In this document: positions 6,047-6,725 of the stretch, in pieces | How the letters are laid out: every line of letters starts with the position of its first letter | Numbering within the stretch: the stretch's first letter is position 1 | Assembly: GCA_011322005.1 (NCBI GenBank) | Contig: DROE01000226.1 | Location: 1-6,725 of the forward strand | Direction: 5' to 3' | Length of the DNA stretch: 6,725 nucleotides | Origin: Devosia sp. | GTDB lineage: Bacteria; Pseudomonadota; Alphaproteobacteria; Rhizobiales; Devosiaceae | The notes under the pieces: model-generated | Database searches by the model: none | What the model was told of the DNA's origin: nothing | What the model saw: the letters and a program-made list of their open reading frames with translations, nothing else | Translations under genes and position numbers: made by a program

Positions 6047-6725
6047 TCACGCAGCCTGCTGGCGAATGAACAATATCACTCCGGCAATCACCATCGCGGT
6101 GCCCAGCGCGTGATATGGCGTAAAGACCTCGCCAAGAATGAAAACCGCCAGCACAGCGGTAACCAGTGGCGAAACATTGCCTAAAACAGCTGTGGCTTGC
6201 GGCCCAACGCGCCCGATTGCAGCGGAAAGAAAATAGGCCGGAAGAATGGTCGAAACCAGTGCTATGCCCGCCATGTAGACCATCGCCCTGCCGCTCAGCG
6301 CCAGCGAACCGATGTCGTTGATCAGCAAGAAATGCACGACCACGGCAAACCCCGCGCTGGCCATCGCCATCGAGGTGAACACGCGCGCGCCGATCTGGTC
6401 AATAACCGGCTTGGCCAATATCTGATAGCAGGCAAATGCGAGAGCCGCTCCCAGAACCAGCACGCCCCCCAGATACACATCATCACCCAGCAGGGAAAGA
6501 TCACGCACAAAAACCAGGGCCAGTCCTGCGTAGCTGAGGACCAGAGCGCCGAGCATTTTTGCAGTTGCCTTGGTGTTAAATACCACCGCACTGATCAGCA
6601 CGACGAATATGGGATAGGTCATCAATATCAGCCGATCGAACTGAACGGTTACAAATTCAAGTCCCTTGAAGTCCAGATAAGAGGCCACATAATAGCCCAG
6701 CGCACCAACCAGTGCTGAACGCACC
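6047..6725 (-). CDS. EamA/DMT-family transporter (5'-partial)
   Basis: This is an inner-membrane protein of the drug/metabolite transporter superfamily (EamA domains, RhaT/YdcZ-like fold). Members export or import small metabolites, and the substrate cannot be told from sequence. The frame is open to the right edge, so the N-terminus (about 60-80 residues, probably two helices) is missing. About 225 residues are visible up to the TGA at 6047-6049. The first EamA repeat ends with YYVASYLDF and ERLILMTYP-like sequence (here FDRLILMTYP). The second runs from about visible residue 83 to the end, with GRVGPQATAVLGNVSPLVTA and FILGE near the C-terminus. I count roughly eight hydrophobic segments, fitting ten in the full protein. 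The terminal GTG at 6724 is an internal valine, not a start. It is on the same strand as gapR with a 132-base gap, so co-transcription is possible but unproven. Confidence 0.88.
   Translation of the reverse strand, partial: VRSALVGALGYYVASYLDFKGLEFVTVQFDRLILMTYPIFVVLISAVVFNTKATAKMLGALVLSYAGLALVFVRDLSLLGDDVYLGGVLVLGAALAFACYQILAKPVIDQIGARVFTSMAMASAGFAVVVHFLLINDIGSLALSGRAMVYMAGIALVSTILPAYFLSAAIGRVGPQATAVLGNVSPLVTAVLAVFILGEVFTPYHALGTAMVIAGVILFIRQQAA

Noticed and set aside
6197..6718. 173-codon plus-strand frame opposite the transporter
   Set aside because: Rich in His, Gln, Arg and Asn, as expected from the complement of a membrane-protein gene; the minus-strand frame has obvious EamA helices.

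Overview
This window looks like ordinary chromosomal DNA of an alphaproteobacterium, most likely of the order Hyphomicrobiales (Rhizobiales). The evidence is high GC with strongly GC-biased third codon positions, a DUF2312/GapR protein (a family known mainly from alphaproteobacteria), a long-tailed DUF882 protein, and an alphaproteobacterial-type Dxs. A Devosia-like relative is possible, but I cannot fix the genus from sequence alone. I see no transposase, integrase, tRNA, rRNA, CRISPR array or phage gene.

Layout. (1) Positions 1-1496, + strand: the C-terminal part of a YcbB/LdtD-type L,D-transpeptidase that forms 3-3 peptidoglycan crosslinks; its start lies before the window. (2) 1752-3464, +: a secreted DUF882 / peptidase M15-like protein related to E. 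coli MepK (YcbK), with a very long Pro/Ala/Thr-rich C-terminal extension. (3) 3693-5639, +: dxs, complete, with a TTG start. (4) 5657-5914, -: a GapR (DUF2312) nucleoid protein, convergent with dxs. (5) 6047-6725, -: the C-terminal three quarters of an EamA/DMT-family membrane transporter that runs off the right edge.

Gaps between genes are short (255, 228, 17 and 132 bases), so no stretch over 300 bases lacks a gene. The 255-base gap before the DUF882 gene holds a 9-base C run, CtrA-like TTAA motifs and a tiny ORF whose stop overlaps the GTG start. The 228-base gap before dxs holds several inverted repeats that could fold into a structured leader. The 17-base gap between dxs and gapR is the centre of a hairpin that, read on the minus strand, is a good intrinsic terminator.

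How the genes relate. The first two form a plausible make-and-cut pair for 3-3 (mDAP-mDAP) crosslinks, in the same order as ldtD-mepK (ycbB-ycbK) of E. coli. Dxs makes the first committed intermediate of the MEP isoprenoid pathway, which also feeds the undecaprenyl carrier needed for wall synthesis, although nothing here shows co-regulation. GapR and the transporter belong to separate minus-strand units. I found no convincing new biological system. The points most worth a second look are the MepK tail, the coupled mini-ORF before it, the dxs leader and the hairpin that contains two stop codons.
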